Shown here: in pieces, positions 34,977-45,975 of the stretch
How positions within the stretch are numbered: the first letter of the stretch is position 1
How the letters are laid out: every line of letters begins with the position of its first letter
Origin: Erythroxylum novogranatense
Lineage: Eukaryota; Streptophyta; Magnoliopsida; Malpighiales; Erythroxylaceae
Length of the DNA: 64,000 nucleotides
Direction of reading: 5' to 3'
Assembly (NCBI GenBank): GCA_029891385.1
Contig: CM057224.1
Coordinates: forward strand, 39,313,005-39,377,004
Position numbers and translations under genes: made by a program
The notes under the pieces: generated by a model
What the model was told of the DNA's origin: nothing
The model's input: the letters and a program-made list of their open reading frames with translations, nothing else
Databases searched by the model: none

Positions 34977-35873
34977 TTGCCGAGTTTGTCACTCGAGAGT
35001 CTGTTCACCAAGCATCAAATGGCACAAGACAATTCCTCTTCGTCCAGTACACTGAATGTCGCACCAAACAACACTGTGGTAGTTATTAATCCAAATCGAA
35101 CACCAGATGCGAAGCTTCATGGTGCAAATTATCCTTCTTGGAAAGCGTTGATGTTATCCCTCTTTGTCGGATATGGAGTTGAAGGCTTCATCGATGGCAC
35201 TTATCCCTGTCCAGACAACACTTCAGAGGATTACAAATATTGGATTTGTCAAGATCGACTTCTAATTCATGCCCTCATGTCTTCTGTGGCATCTTCTGTT
35301 GTTACAATGCTTCAAAGCGTCAAGACTTCTCATGACGGCTGGGAGCTTCTAGCGAAATCATATGCAGGAAAATCACGTGCTCGCCTCCTATCACTCAAAG
35401 AACGACTACTGACAATTCAAAAAGGCGATGCACCTGTGGCAGATTTCCTGAAATGGATACGTGAATTGGCTGATGAAATTGCGGTAATTTCCTCTCCTAT
35501 TGATGACATAGATTTGGTTTTGCAGGCTTTGAATGGGCTGTCCAGTGAATCTAAGGAGATCAGTGCGGCTTTACGTGCTCGGGAAACTGCAATAAGCTTC
35601 GATGAACTATATGATAAGCTGGTTGACTTTGAGTCCTTCCTCGCCAGGCAGCATCGTGTAGCTGAGACTCCGGAGTTGCCTACTGCTAACCTGACACATC
35701 GTGGGCGTACAGGCCAGGTCGTCAGGTACCAGCAGTCCACTCATGGCCGCCACACTCCTCCGCATCAGTCCAGGACTGTTCCTGGAGTTGTATCTTGCCC
35801 AGGCCTCTTCACGTCCTGTGTTTGCCTCTCCACACCTAGCAGCTCCGGGGACACTAATTTGTCAATACTGTGA
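34977..35873 (+). pseudogene. Copia element 2 gag
   Basis: The frame opens at 34977, with a more family-like ATG at 35019 ('MAQDNSSSSS'). It carries the UBN2/retrotran_gag core ('NYPSWKALMLSLFVGYG', 'LKERLLTIQKG', 'LNGLSSESKEISAALRARE'). The correct frame is lost by a small indel around 35720-35800; the zinc knuckle 'CQYCERPGHLAKTCW' (35857-35901) lies in the next frame with protease and integrase. Confidence 0.85.
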
Positions 35874-37500
35874 ACGTCCGGGGCATTTGGCCAAAACATG
35901 TTGGCAACTTCATGGTCGGCCTGCGCGTTTTCGTCGAGGAGCCTCTGCTCATCTATCCAGTCGTGGCAATGGGACTCCAAATAGTTCACAATGGGTTCTT
36001 GACTCTGGTGCTACTCATCATGTGTCAAACCAACTGCAGAACTTATCCATTCATACTCCATATAATGGTGATGACGGGCTACAAGTTGGAGATGGCTACT
36101 CATTACCAATTGAAAATACCGGTAGTTTCCATTTACAAACCAATTCTCGGCCTTTACTATGTGATACCGTGCTTCATGTCCCACGTATTGATAAAAATTT
36201 AATTTCTGCTAAAAGGCTTTGCACTGTGAATAACGTTTCTATTGAATTATTTCCAAACTCATTTCAGGTGAAGGACCTACAGACGCGAGCGATACTGTTT
36301 ACGGGAGTGTGCCACAGTGACCTCTACAATCTCACCCTTCCTACCACTCATCCAAAGGCACTTCATACTCAGCTCTTCAAACCAAAGATTCTTCACCACA
36401 TCCTTGGTCATCCGTCTGACAAAGTCCTTAAGTTTCTTAGGTCTCAAAATAAAATTATGTCTAGTTCAGATTCGTCTATTTGTGTCTCCTGTCAATGTGC
36501 TAAAAGCCACAAGTTACCTTTTTCACGTCAACGTTTATCTAGTAATAAACCTCTGGAAATTTTATTCTCCGATGTTTGGGGTCCTGCTCCAGTCACTTCT
36601 TTTGATGGCTTTCGCTATTATGTGCTATTTGTTGATCATTACTCCAAATACATGTGGCTTTATCTGATCAAACAAAAATCTGATGTCTCCATTGTTTTCC
36701 AAAATTTTCGTCTAGTTGTTGAAATTTTTTTTCAAACATCAATCATTACCTTATACACAGACAATGGTGGCGAATATCTTAAACTCAAACCCTTTCTTCA
36801 AGCCCACGGTATCAACCATCAAACAACTCCACCTCATACCCCTGAACTCAACGATGCTTCTGAACGACGTCATCGTCATATCATTGAAACCACCAAAGCT
36901 CTTCTTCATCAAAGCAACCTCCCTTCCATTTTTTGGTCTCAGGCTGTTCTAACCTCAACCTACCTCATCAATCGTATGCCCACTCCTACCCTAAACATGA
37001 AAACTCCTTTTGAGATGCTCTTCTGTCAACCTTTGACATATGATCATCTTCATTCCTTTGGATGTCTCTGTTTCCTATGGCTTCGACCGTACACTACCGA
37101 TAAACTTCAAAATCGATCTATTCCATGTATCTTTCTTGGTTACTCTAGATCTCAATTTGCGTATCTTTGTCTTGATCCTAAAACCAATAAGATCTACACT
37201 TCTCGTCATGTCACCTTTGTTGAAGACCAGTTTCCGTATGAGAACCTCATCAAATCTAATCCCTCCAGTTCCAATGATAGCATCCCATCCGCCATTCCCA
37301 CGCATCAAATTCTTCCCTAGGCACACTCCCTGTCAACAGACGTGACTGCTTCAGTAGATCCTTCATCTTTGCCCATTTCACAAGCCTCTATTGTTCCCAC
37401 AGATTCTTCTCAAATGCCAAACTCCGCACCTCATATTCTTCCGTCAAACACTCACCCAATGACTACTCGGGCCAAAAACAACATTCGCAAACCTAAACTA
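35800..37500 (+). pseudogene. Copia element 2 zinc knuckle, protease and integrase
   Basis: One open stretch to 37320 reads zinc knuckle, protease 'WVLDSGATHHVS' (about 35995), the integrase zinc-binding region ('HHILGHPSDKVLKFL...CVSCQCAKSHKLPF'), and the catalytic core with 'FVDHYSKYMW', 'YTDNGGEY' and 'SERRHRHIIE', so the three acidic residues are all present. It ends at a stop (TAG 37318), after which the frame to RT continues with further stops. Confidence 0.85.
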
Positions 37501-37539
37501 TACACCATCTCCAAACACCCCTGACCTCCTAGTGATGAA

Positions 37540-39116
37540 CCTAAAATCATAACTCATGCCTTACAAATTCCCCATTGGCGTGAGTCGGCCATTGCTGAAT
37601 ACAATGCTTTAATCAATAATGGTACATGGACCCTTGTCCCTAAGGAAGAGGCTCAGAATGTGGTCGGTTGCAAGTGGATTTTTCATGTTAAACGAAATTC
37701 TGATGGCTCTATAGCAAGGTATAAATCTCGTCTAGTTGCTCAAGGTTTTAGTCAATGTCCTGGTGTTGATTATATCGAAACTTTCTCACCTGTTGCTAAG
37801 CATCAGACGATCAAAGTTGTTCTTACATTGGCTCTTGCCAACTCTTGGCCATTTCATCAAATGGATGTCAATAATGCCTTTCTTCAAGGCAATCTGTCTG
37901 AAACGGTATTCATGAGACAACTGCCTGGTTTTGTGCATCCTGCTCATCCTACACACGTCTGCAAACTACGGAAGGCTATTTATGGTCTAAAGCAAGCTCC
38001 TCGGGCATGGTACCAATAACTCGGTACGTTTTTACTTGAATATGGCTTTGTTAATAGCACCAGTGATTCCTCTCTGTTCATACTTCACTGTGGTTCTACG
38101 GTTCTGTATTTTCTAGTATATGTTGATGATCTACTGCTCACCGAAAACTCACGTCATGACCTGGATTGTTTTATCTCCACTATTTCTCGGCGTTTCTCTT
38201 TGAAAATATGGGGAATCTTACTTATTTTCTAGGGATCGAGCTTATTCCAAATTCCAAAGGGCTTTTTTTGTCACAACAATGGTATATTCATGACATTCTT
38301 ACCAAGTTCGACATGGCTGATTGCAACCCTTGTTCCACTTCGCTCTGCACTACTGCCACACTCAAACTAGATGATGGATCTGCTCCTACTGATGGTTCTC
38401 GTTATCGCAGTATTTTGGGTGCTCTTCAATACTTCACTCTTACTCGACCAGACATCAGCCTTGCTGTCAACAAGCTGTCTCAATTCATGCATATACCAAC
38501 TGAGCTACATCTTCAACAACTAAAACGTACACTGCGTTACCTAAAGCTCACACATGACTATGGCATTCAGTTCACTCGTCCCACTATCCTACGTCTGACT
38601 GCCTTCTCAGATGCAGACTGGGGGGGTGATGCGGATACTCGGAATTCCACCTCTGCCTATGTTATTTTTCTAGGTGGCAATCCAGTATCTTGGAGTTCAA
38701 AGCGGCAACATACCATTACTAGGTCATCTACGGAAGCTGAGTATCGTGTCATTGCCTCAGCCACATCCGAAATTATGTGGCTTCGCAATCATTTACGGGA
38801 ACTAAAAGTCACTCTTCCAGAAGCTCCTCGAGTTCTCAGTGATAATCTTGGTGCCACCTATGTTAGCTCCAATCCCAAATTCCATTCTTGGATGAAGCAT
38901 CTTGCGTTAGATTATCACTTTGTTCGCCAACAAGTTCAATCTCGTCATTTATCAGTAGCTCATGTCTCCACCAATGACCAAATTGCTGATGCATTGATGA
39001 AGGCTCTCTCCCGTCACAAGTTTGATTATTTTCGAGACAAGATGATGGTCACAAGTCGCAACCTCATCTTGCGGGGGCGTAATAGAGATGAATCAAAATC
39101 ACAACCGCATAACTGA
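37540..39116 (+). pseudogene. Copia element 2 reverse transcriptase and RNase H
   Basis: RT begins near 37570 ('VVGCKWIFHVKRNSDGSIAR', 'QMDVNNAFLQGNLSE') with a stop at 38017 (TAA in place of a Gln codon, 'WYQ*LGTF'), then 'YFLVYVDDLLLTE' (about 38105), a frameshift near 38200, and RNase H to 39116 with 'SDADWGGD', 'SSTEAEYR', 'DNLGATYVS' and the usual tail 'NDQIADALMKALSRHKF'. Only a few lesions separate it from an open pol. Confidence 0.85.
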
Positions 39117-39326
39117 TAGGATTAGTCAGCATATCTCTTCACTGTATATCTTCCCTAACTTTCCAGATTCTCTATCTTCCCAAATACTCTCTTATCCATG
39201 TATATTCTCATAGATACGTTGTTATTCAGTTAGTTACAACAACACTGTAACTCACCTGTATATAATTCATAGTATATCACGTAATATACACAAGTCATTT
39301 CACAGTAATATTCCTATATCCCTTTA
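39080..39326 (+). repeat. 3' LTR of copia element 2
   Basis: 247 bp, preceded by polypurine tract GCGGGGGCG (39071-39079). Confidence 0.9.
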
Positions 39327-39331
39327 CCCCC

Positions 39332-40171
39332 CACACGTAGTCTCCATTGTTTTTTTTTTACTCTGAACTCTCACGAATGGTTAGCTATGAATCTCTAAAA
39401 ATATCGGTTGGTGTTTGGCTTTGATTGGTCAATTATTTTTTATGTTACCTGTTGGTTCCTATAATCCTGGCAAAATAAAACCATTTTTTATGAATACTTT
39501 CTAGGTTGGAGTCCCCTGCATCTTATGTACTGAATTATGTTCACTAGACTCACAAGGTTTCGATCTAGCAAGGTAGAGCTAATATTGGCCACCGACCTTA
39601 AACTAAACAACTTATAGGCTACTCTAAACTCCCACATAGTTGGGTAAAACTAAATACAGATGGAGCATGCAAAAAAACGTCCTTTTCAACCTCAGTAGGT
39701 GGACTTATTCGAGATAGTACAGGCGCTTGACTTTGAGATTTTGTTCAGAATATTAGCTAGTGCTCCCCTATTTTTGCAAAACTTTGGAGAGTCTTCTCTG
39801 GACTCAAGCTTGCTTGGGATCTTGGTTATCATCGAGTTGAATTAGAGGTGGATTTTTTAGCGGTAACTACTATCCTGTCCTCCTCAACTAAAAAGACAAT
39901 GTCTCACAATCCCTTAGTCATGGGTATCAACGAGATGTTTGTTTCGAATTGGGTAGTTGTACCTCGTTATATCTATAGAGGGGGTAACCGGTGTGCTGAT
40001 TAGCTCGTCAACGCCGTCGCTCATTTTGAGTTAGGAATCGCCACTTTTGATACTACACCTAAGGATGCATCTCATTCCATTTAGAAGATATGTCTGAGGT
40101 TTTTTTTTCCCCTAAATTAGTTATGTAATGTACTTAGTGTATTCTCTCCTTTTCATTCCAAAAAAAAAAAA
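39332..40171 (+). pseudogene. LINE remnant, part 2: RNase H-like domain and poly(A) tail
   Basis: 'GWVKLNTDGACKK' near 39630, 'GGLIRDSTG' and '...VVPRYIYRGGNRCAD' near 39975 are the typical plant LINE RNase H (RVT_3) landmarks, with stops. About 80 bp after the last stop comes a run of 12 A residues (40160-40171), the 3' end of the LINE. Directly after it the minisatellite sequence resumes. With 34058-34675 this makes one LINE copy split by copia element 2. Confidence 0.8.
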
Positions 40172-40223
40172 GGACTTGAAACACTTCTCAATTATCTAAC
40201 CCACTTCTTAAGGTAAGTTAAAG
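40172..40223. repeat. Middle remnant of duplication copy 2
   Basis: 'GACTTGAAACACTTCTCAAT...TTCTTAAGGTAAGTTAAAGG' is one diverged 50-bp minisatellite unit, bounded by the LINE poly(A) on the left and the foldback element on the right. Confidence 0.8.
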
Positions 40224-40559
40224 GCCTTGTGTGACAATCAGCTGATTGCATTAGCTGATAGATGATTCTATCAGCTGATTTGACCAATTGATTATATTAG
40301 CTTTTGTCATTTGATGTTTGGCAAAATTAGATGTTTAATATTAGTTGTTTAGTGTAAAATGACTTATGAGTACCTGATTTAAAAAAATTATAAGAGTATG
40401 AATATTATATATCGTAGTATTTCGTTGAATATTTTATAGGAATTTAGATTTTAAATATTTAATTTTACAAAATTAAGTTTATAACTCTAATAAAAAACAT
40501 ATAACATATAATAATAATAATAATAATAACAACAACAACACAACAACAACAATAACAAC

Positions 40560-40594
<35 letters not shown>

Positions 40595-41557
40595 CAACAA
40601 CAACAATAATAATAAAAAATAATAATTCAATGTTAAATTTTCTATTAATATGAATAATGTAGCAAGCTACATCATATTAGTATTTTCATATAATATTATA
40701 AATTTTATGATTTAATAAATTAAAATGACTTATAAGGACATGATTTAAAAATTTATAGAGTCACAATTAAATATTTAATTTTACAAAACTTAAAATTTTG
40801 ACAATAATAAAATAGAATAAATTTTAAAATTTACACAATTTACAAATGTTTCTAACTAATAACTACATAAACCCTCCTCACCCTCTCATTAAAACCAAGA
40901 AAATGACTTATCTATACAAGAAAGAAAAAGTTTAACATGAGCTACTTATTGAGGATACAGATGAGGGTAAATTTGATTTTTAATATTTAAAAGTTCAGCT
41001 GATTGTTGAAAACGAAATGGGTTAAATAATAAAGAAGTCTTTGGGTTAGTTTGATAGACAACCTATCAACTATTTTTTTAGTTGATTGATTATCATAAGC
41101 TGATTCACTTTTCAAACAGCTATAAAACATATTTAGTGGACAGCTTCTCCAATAGCTTATTTAATGTAAATAGGTATTGTTGAAAACGCTCCTAAACTGT
41201 TTGACTTTTCAAATAGGTATAAAACATGTTTAGTAGATAGCTTCTCCGATAACTTATTTAGCGGAAACAGCTATTGTTGAACATGCTTATAGCTGTTTCC
41301 GTTAAAGAGCATTTTCAATAGTAATTGTTTCTGTTAAATAAGCTATTGGAGAAGCTGTCCACTAAATATGTTTTATAGCTGTTTGAAAAGTTAAACAGCT
41401 TATGACAACCGATCAATTAAAAAAATAATTGATAGCTGATTGATTGTCTACTAAACTTTTAGAGCATTTTCAACAATAGCTTTTTATGTTAAATAAGCTA
41501 TTAGAGAAGCTGTCCATTAAACATGTTTTATAGCTACTTGAAAAGATTATGACAACC
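40224..41557. mobile_element. Non-coding foldback element with AAT/AAC microsatellite
   Basis: It interrupts a 50-bp repeat unit, so it is an insertion. Arms at about 41048-41165 and 41337-41455 are inverted copies over roughly 117 bp ('TATAAAACATATTTAGTGGA' against its reverse complement at 41365-41385), and further diverged arm copies are at 41190-41290 and 41470-41550. The left part has 'AGCTGATT' repeats (40237-40310) and a compound AAT/AAC microsatellite at 40509-40622. No coding potential. The class (hAT- or Mutator-like MITE) is not resolved. Confidence 0.65.
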
Positions 41558-42290
41558 CAAAGACTTGAAACACTTCTTTGTTGTCTGACCCATTTCGTAA
41601 GGCAAGGTAAACACTTGAAACACTTCTTGATTATCTGACCCATTTCGTAAGGCAAGGTAAACACTTGAAACACTTTCTTGATTTTCTGACCCATTTCCTA
41701 CGGCTAGGTAGCCTACTAAAGCAGACTTTCTTCCAAGGACTCAGTAGTCAGTCCACTCTAATTTCTCTGGAGTCTGAGTCTAGTTAGGAGACCCATACGT
41801 TGAAATGACGTTGCTTTTGTCTAGTTTTTGTTTAAAAATTCTTTAATTAGCAATTGACTGAAAGAGGTTAGTATAAAGTACAATCAATTATTAAAACCTA
41901 TTTAAGCGAAGACCTTAATCACGTTTATTATCAGAAGATAGATTGGATATTCACTCTCTTTTAACTTTATTATGCACTTTATGGCTTCAACAATTTGATG
42001 AGATTAGATTAACTAATCCAGCGCTATCTTATCCTCAGTGGTTATGCAGTTGTCTTGGGGTTTAGAGTAATGGTGCTGATGAGAGTATCAAGGAGGACAA
42101 TATTACATTAATGCAGATGAGATGTTCCAGTTACTCTCCTGGGCTAGACGACCTCATTCATAGTTACTATCCGGCTCATTCATAAATGGCACAAAGATCT
42201 CTTCTGTATTAATGTCACTGGAAAATGACCTTACCATAGTTTCAAACCTATCTAATTACATTACCAATTAGTAAACTAATTCAAAGCGTT
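41558..42290. repeat. 50-bp minisatellite block, copy 2 right part
   Basis: Three diverged 50-bp units (41562-41710) are followed by 'AGCCTACTAAAGCAGACTTTC' and a long flank (to about 42290) matching 32530-32860, with about 15-20% difference by eye. It completes the second duplication copy. Confidence 0.85.
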
Positions 42291-42626
42291 ATCTCTCTCG
42301 AATTAGAAATTGATTTTTATTTAAATCAATTTCGATTCTCCCAACGACGTCGTATTATGTGCATACGAAAATAAGATTGGAACATAACAGCAGAGCAGAG
42401 AATCTGATGCCCCTTTTACCAAGCATGAGACTTAGTTATTCTAAGAACGTAAATACAAGTTATTCTATCATTATTAAAAAATGACTTGGAAGTAAACAAC
42501 ATCAAAAGAAAAGCTGCGGCGGGTTTTTACATCACATCGGAAGAGATTCACCTTTTACAGTAAAATTTTCTCACACTGGTGTGGTCACTAAGATACCGCC
42601 GTATCATGTTCAAAATGAATTCTTTA
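42291..42626. other. Spacer before Harbinger element 2
   Basis: No gene or clear repeat recognised. Confidence 0.4.
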
Positions 42627-42879
42627 GCGTTGCGTTTAGTTGCTGTCTCCAGTAGCTACAGACAGAAAGAACAGGACAGAAAGAAACAAAAACTAGAAAC
42701 AGAGAGATGTTTGGTTGCGGTTGACATATGAGAACTGCTCTCTTATGTGAGAATGTGTTTGATTAAGAGACGAAAACAAATATAATACAAATGATTTAAT
42801 ATACCCAGTCCTTAATATGATTAGAAATATGTAATTCATTGATACTTTTATTATGAATGGTTTGTATTAGTTAAAAGTT

Positions 42880-43500
42880 AACTTAGAATAATAATAACAA
42901 TTTTAAATTAATCACGAATAACATTAATAATAATTTTATTATTATTTTAATAACAAAAATAATAATAACCAAACATAAATAAGTGAAAAAAGTTTAATAA
43001 TAATAAATTTGAATAATAATAAATACAAATTATATAATAATTTGTAATAATCATAATTAGACATAATAATAATTTTATTACCATAATATCGTTGTAAAGA
43101 GAAAATGGATGCGGTACTAATACTAATAATACGTTAATGCGACTACTACTACTACTACTAATAATAATAATAATAATAATAATAAATTGATAATAACAAA
43201 AAACAAAATGTACGATAACATTAATAATTTAATTAATAATAACAATATTTAATACAAAATTATTGTCATTAATAATAATAATAACAATAATAATAATAAT
43301 ACAAATTTATTAATAAGTTAATAATAACAATAACTAATACAAAATTATTGTTAATAATAATCATAAAATAATAATAATAACAAAGTTTATAATACATTTA
43401 ATAATAAGAATAATAATAATTGTAATAAGAAATATATTATAATAATATTGATAATAATAATTTTGGACCAATAATAATAATATTAATATTAATGATATTC
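42880..43500. repeat. AAT-rich microsatellite of element 2
   Basis: Imperfect AAT/AAC repeats over about 600 bp with an (ACT)6 run at about 43142-43160 next to a pure AAT run. This is the reverse complement of the TTA/TAG arrangement in element 1 at the equivalent place. Confidence 0.85.
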
Positions 43501-43711
43501 AATACAAAATTAGTAACAATAGGTCAACATATATTCATATACATCATCTAAGTATTCATATACATCATCTAAGCATTCATAGAATTAATTACATAATAGC
43601 TTCAACATACATTCATATAAGTAATTACATGATAGGTTCAACATTTATTAAAAAAAACATTTAAATATTACTGTTCATAATAACATAATTGGTTCATCAT
43701 ACATAAAGGCC

Positions 43712-44080
43712 TTAGAATTTATTAATAATGTTTTGAATAATCATTCCCAAAATGACGCCAATGGCTATGAGTAAAAATTCATGAGCCCATTCTGTGTTTG
43801 TCTGCAAAGAGGAATCTGCATTGAGTTGTTCATTTGTTGGTTGTGAGACTGGAGTCGGCATAGAGGAGGAGGGTGCATTGGCGGTGGGGACAATGTCTAC
43901 ATTGCGTTGACCCGGCCTATATGAGCTCGTGGCATAAGCAGTTTGTGCTTCATCCAATGTCTGATATCCCTTGAATCGAGCATTCAGAAATCCCTCAGTC
44001 GCTTCTCTGACATCATCCCAATTGGTAAAAATATCAACTTCACGTCCAGAAAAGACCACATAAAAATTGTATCGGCCCAT
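43712..44080 (-). CDS. Hybrid-binding-domain protein with C-terminal membrane anchor, element 2 copy
   Basis: 122 aa, no stop or frameshift. Residues 3-49 read 'YNFYVVFSGREVDIFTNW' and 'NARFKGYQTLDEAQTAY', i.e. the RNase H1 N-terminal / viroplasmin-type domain with the family's FSGR motif better preserved than in element 1. The middle is a Pro/Ser/Thr-rich linker and residues about 100-120 ('FLLIAIGVILGMIIQNII') form a single hydrophobic segment at the very C-terminus. A splice-acceptor-like TTTTTCAG lies just upstream of the ATG, as in element 1. The two copies agree at roughly two-thirds of residues, with the domain core, 'PTNEQ' and the hydrophobic tail best kept. It survives although the element has lost its transposase. 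Confidence 0.8.
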   Translation of the reverse strand: MGRYNFYVVFSGREVDIFTNWDDVREATEGFLNARFKGYQTLDEAQTAYATSSYRPGQRNVDIVPTANAPSSSMPTPVSQPTNEQLNADSSLQTNTEWAHEFLLIAIGVILGMIIQNIINKF

Positions 44081-44258
44081 ATTTTAGAACCTGAAAAAGA
44101 ATCATATTATCATCATCCATACACGCAAGAAAATGGCAAACAATAAATAGTAAATAAACCAAACATTCATAAGTAAGATAATTGTTCAAACATCCATCAT
44201 TCAAGTTCACATGTACCAACTTCCATCACCATGGAAATTAAAGAAACAATACAGCAAG

Positions 44259-44405
44259 TCATATGTCATCATCTAAAAGGCTCCTAACATAAGCATGTTT
44301 AACTTCTGTTGGTAAACCCCAGAGCATAGCCCTTAACTTAGCATGCCTCCCGAATATCTTCCCAACCCTGACAATTTCGTCAACTGCGAAGCCCAACTTA
44401 TTACT
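44259..44405 (-). pseudogene. 3' end of the Myb/SANT-like gene, element 2
   Basis: On the minus strand 'KLGFAVDEIVRVGKIFGRHA' leads to 'HAYVRSLLDDDI' and a stop (44261-44259). The last residues match element 1 ('AYVRSLLDDDV'). The DNA-binding part is deleted. Confidence 0.75.
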
Positions 44406-45183
44406 TTATTAGTATAAACATTCCTTTGCATTCGGAATGAAATTTGAAGGTTCAAAAAAATATATGACTTTAATAAGTAAATGTATGTAGTCATAATTCC
44501 CAACAAACCACAATTTATATAAAAAAATGCTGCCCATCCAAATTAGATGAAACATCTATACGCAGTGTTTAATTTCAAGTCTAAATCAGCTCAAACTCAA
44601 TAGCGTTTGGTTCCTATCTTAGAAGTTATTACAAACACAGCAGACAACAAGTGATCCACATCTTTGTTTATTACAATAACAACAAACAAGTGACCGACAT
44701 ATAGTCACAACAAACAAGTGATCCACGTCTTTGTTTCAATTTGTTTGTGTCAATTTATAACGCATGCATGCAAGTGTTTGACAACTGAGACTTCTTTGTT
44801 TCTATTTGAACAACTTGTACCCATCTGAGTAACTACAGATGGACCCCTAAAATTCAAAAAATAATGATCATTTAACCCCTGCAAATTTGAACAATATAAC
44901 AGCATGTAAGTCACTAGATTTATCTAATTAAAACTTCAAAAATTGTATTCTACTTTAATCTCTGTAATAACCCAACAAATATGCTATCACGATAGCATTA
45001 CCTAAAGTTGTCAAACATTCTCACATATATGATAGCATAATGCAGATTAATCTCAGATAAAAGGAATTACCTGTTAACAGAAACACAAGAAATTCTTTGG
45101 AGCTTGAACAACCTCACACCGATGAACAAAAACTCAGCCTATTTAAACAGAAAAAAAGACAAATATTACGAGCTAAAAGGAAA
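44406..45183. other. Interior of element 2
   Basis: AT-rich sequence left after the internal deletion; 44640-44730 has a direct repeat of a phrase 'acaacaaacaagtgatccac'. No gene. Confidence 0.4.
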
Positions 45184-45716
45184 TCACTGGATGACACAAT
45201 AAAAAAATGTCGATCTGCAACCATCAAGCATAACGCATTTTTGACCCCACATTCCAAACAGAGAAGAAGAACACTTGCGTATGGACACCTTCGGAGGCAG
45301 CAACAATTTTTTCGAAAATATACAAAAACTTACCAGTGAAAGAAGAGTCCCAGCGTGTGACAGAGAAGCGTTCAGACAAGCCCACCGTGCGAGAGACGAG
45401 TGAATCTGGGAAGATGCGAAGGAGGGCGTGGGAGGGAGCAGTGGATCTGGGAAGATGGGAAGGACGGCATGCGAAAGAGAAAGAAGGGCAAGAGTTTCAG
45501 AAGAGAGGGGTAATTTTGAGAGGAACGCAACGTCTTTGTTCGGTAGACAGGACACAAATTTTTTATCCTACGATTTTCGAGTGGACAGATATCATTGTCC
45601 CTATCTTCCGGAGTCAGGGGACAAAAACGCAAAGATGTGAACCAAACGCTAACAAGGGATATGATTTTGTTGTTTTGTTTACTATCCCCGTACCTGGGGA
45701 CAGTAAACTGCGTAGA
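45184..45716 (-). other. Conserved leader region and terminus of element 2
   Basis: Homologous to 6530-7010 of element 1 (C/T-rich leader, palindromic GGGGACAG terminus). Confidence 0.55.
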
Positions 45717-45975
45717 AGTCATTAATCTTCTATCATCTTCTTATACAGAGATTGACAGAAATAATTTTTTATTAACAGGTACTTGCGGATTAATTCAAAG
45801 AGATTGGAAAGTTCAAATTCAGCACGTACATCGTAAAAAGAACCGGTGTGCGAATATCCTAACTACCCTTGCAGGCCTAGCCTGCAAGAACCTCCATTAC
45901 TTCTTCACCAAGAGAAGCAAGGAGCTGTGTCCTGAAGAGTTACGCGATAGTCTCTTCTTGTTTTTATTTTGACTG
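45717..45975 (+). pseudogene. LINE RNase H C-terminal fragment
   Basis: 'EVINLL' then 'RDWKVQIQHVHRKKNRCANI' followed by 'LTTLAG' is the end of a plant LINE RNase H domain, where His-x-x-Arg and a final Asp (here Asn) are usual. It abuts the terminus of Harbinger element 2, so the element may have inserted in a LINE, but the left flank does not clearly continue the domain. Confidence 0.6.

Larger units (their letters stand above)
34681..39326 (+). mobile_element. Ty1/copia retrotransposon, element 2, with TA...TA LTR ends
   Basis: Two 247-bp LTRs start TAATAGAGATG and end ATATCCCTTTA, so the termini are TA...TA instead of the usual TG...CA. CCCCC lies on both sides (34676-34680 and 39327-39331), a perfect 5-bp target duplication that fixes the ends. 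By eye the LTRs differ at 8 positions (about 3.2%), so this insertion looks younger than copia element 1. Gag and pol are almost complete but broken at a few sites. It sits inside a LINE. Confidence 0.92.
42627..45716 (-). mobile_element. PIF/Harbinger-like element 2, internally deleted (3.1 kb)
   Basis: On the minus strand it has the same order as element 1: terminus with CTGTCCCC...GGGGATAG palindrome (near 45702-45682), C/T-rich leader (45700-45200), the last exon end of the SANT gene (about 44405-44259), an intact hybrid-binding/transmembrane gene (44080-43712), an AAT-rich microsatellite (43500-42880) and the other terminus (GTTGCGTTTAGTTGCTGTCT at 42630). The transposase and most of the SANT gene are gone. 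Ends are approximate and no target duplication was identified. Confidence 0.75.

Noticed and set aside
42291..42626. Left half of a LINE interrupted by Harbinger element 2
   Set aside because: The right flank of the element is a LINE RNase H end, but I could not read a matching upstream part in this stretch.
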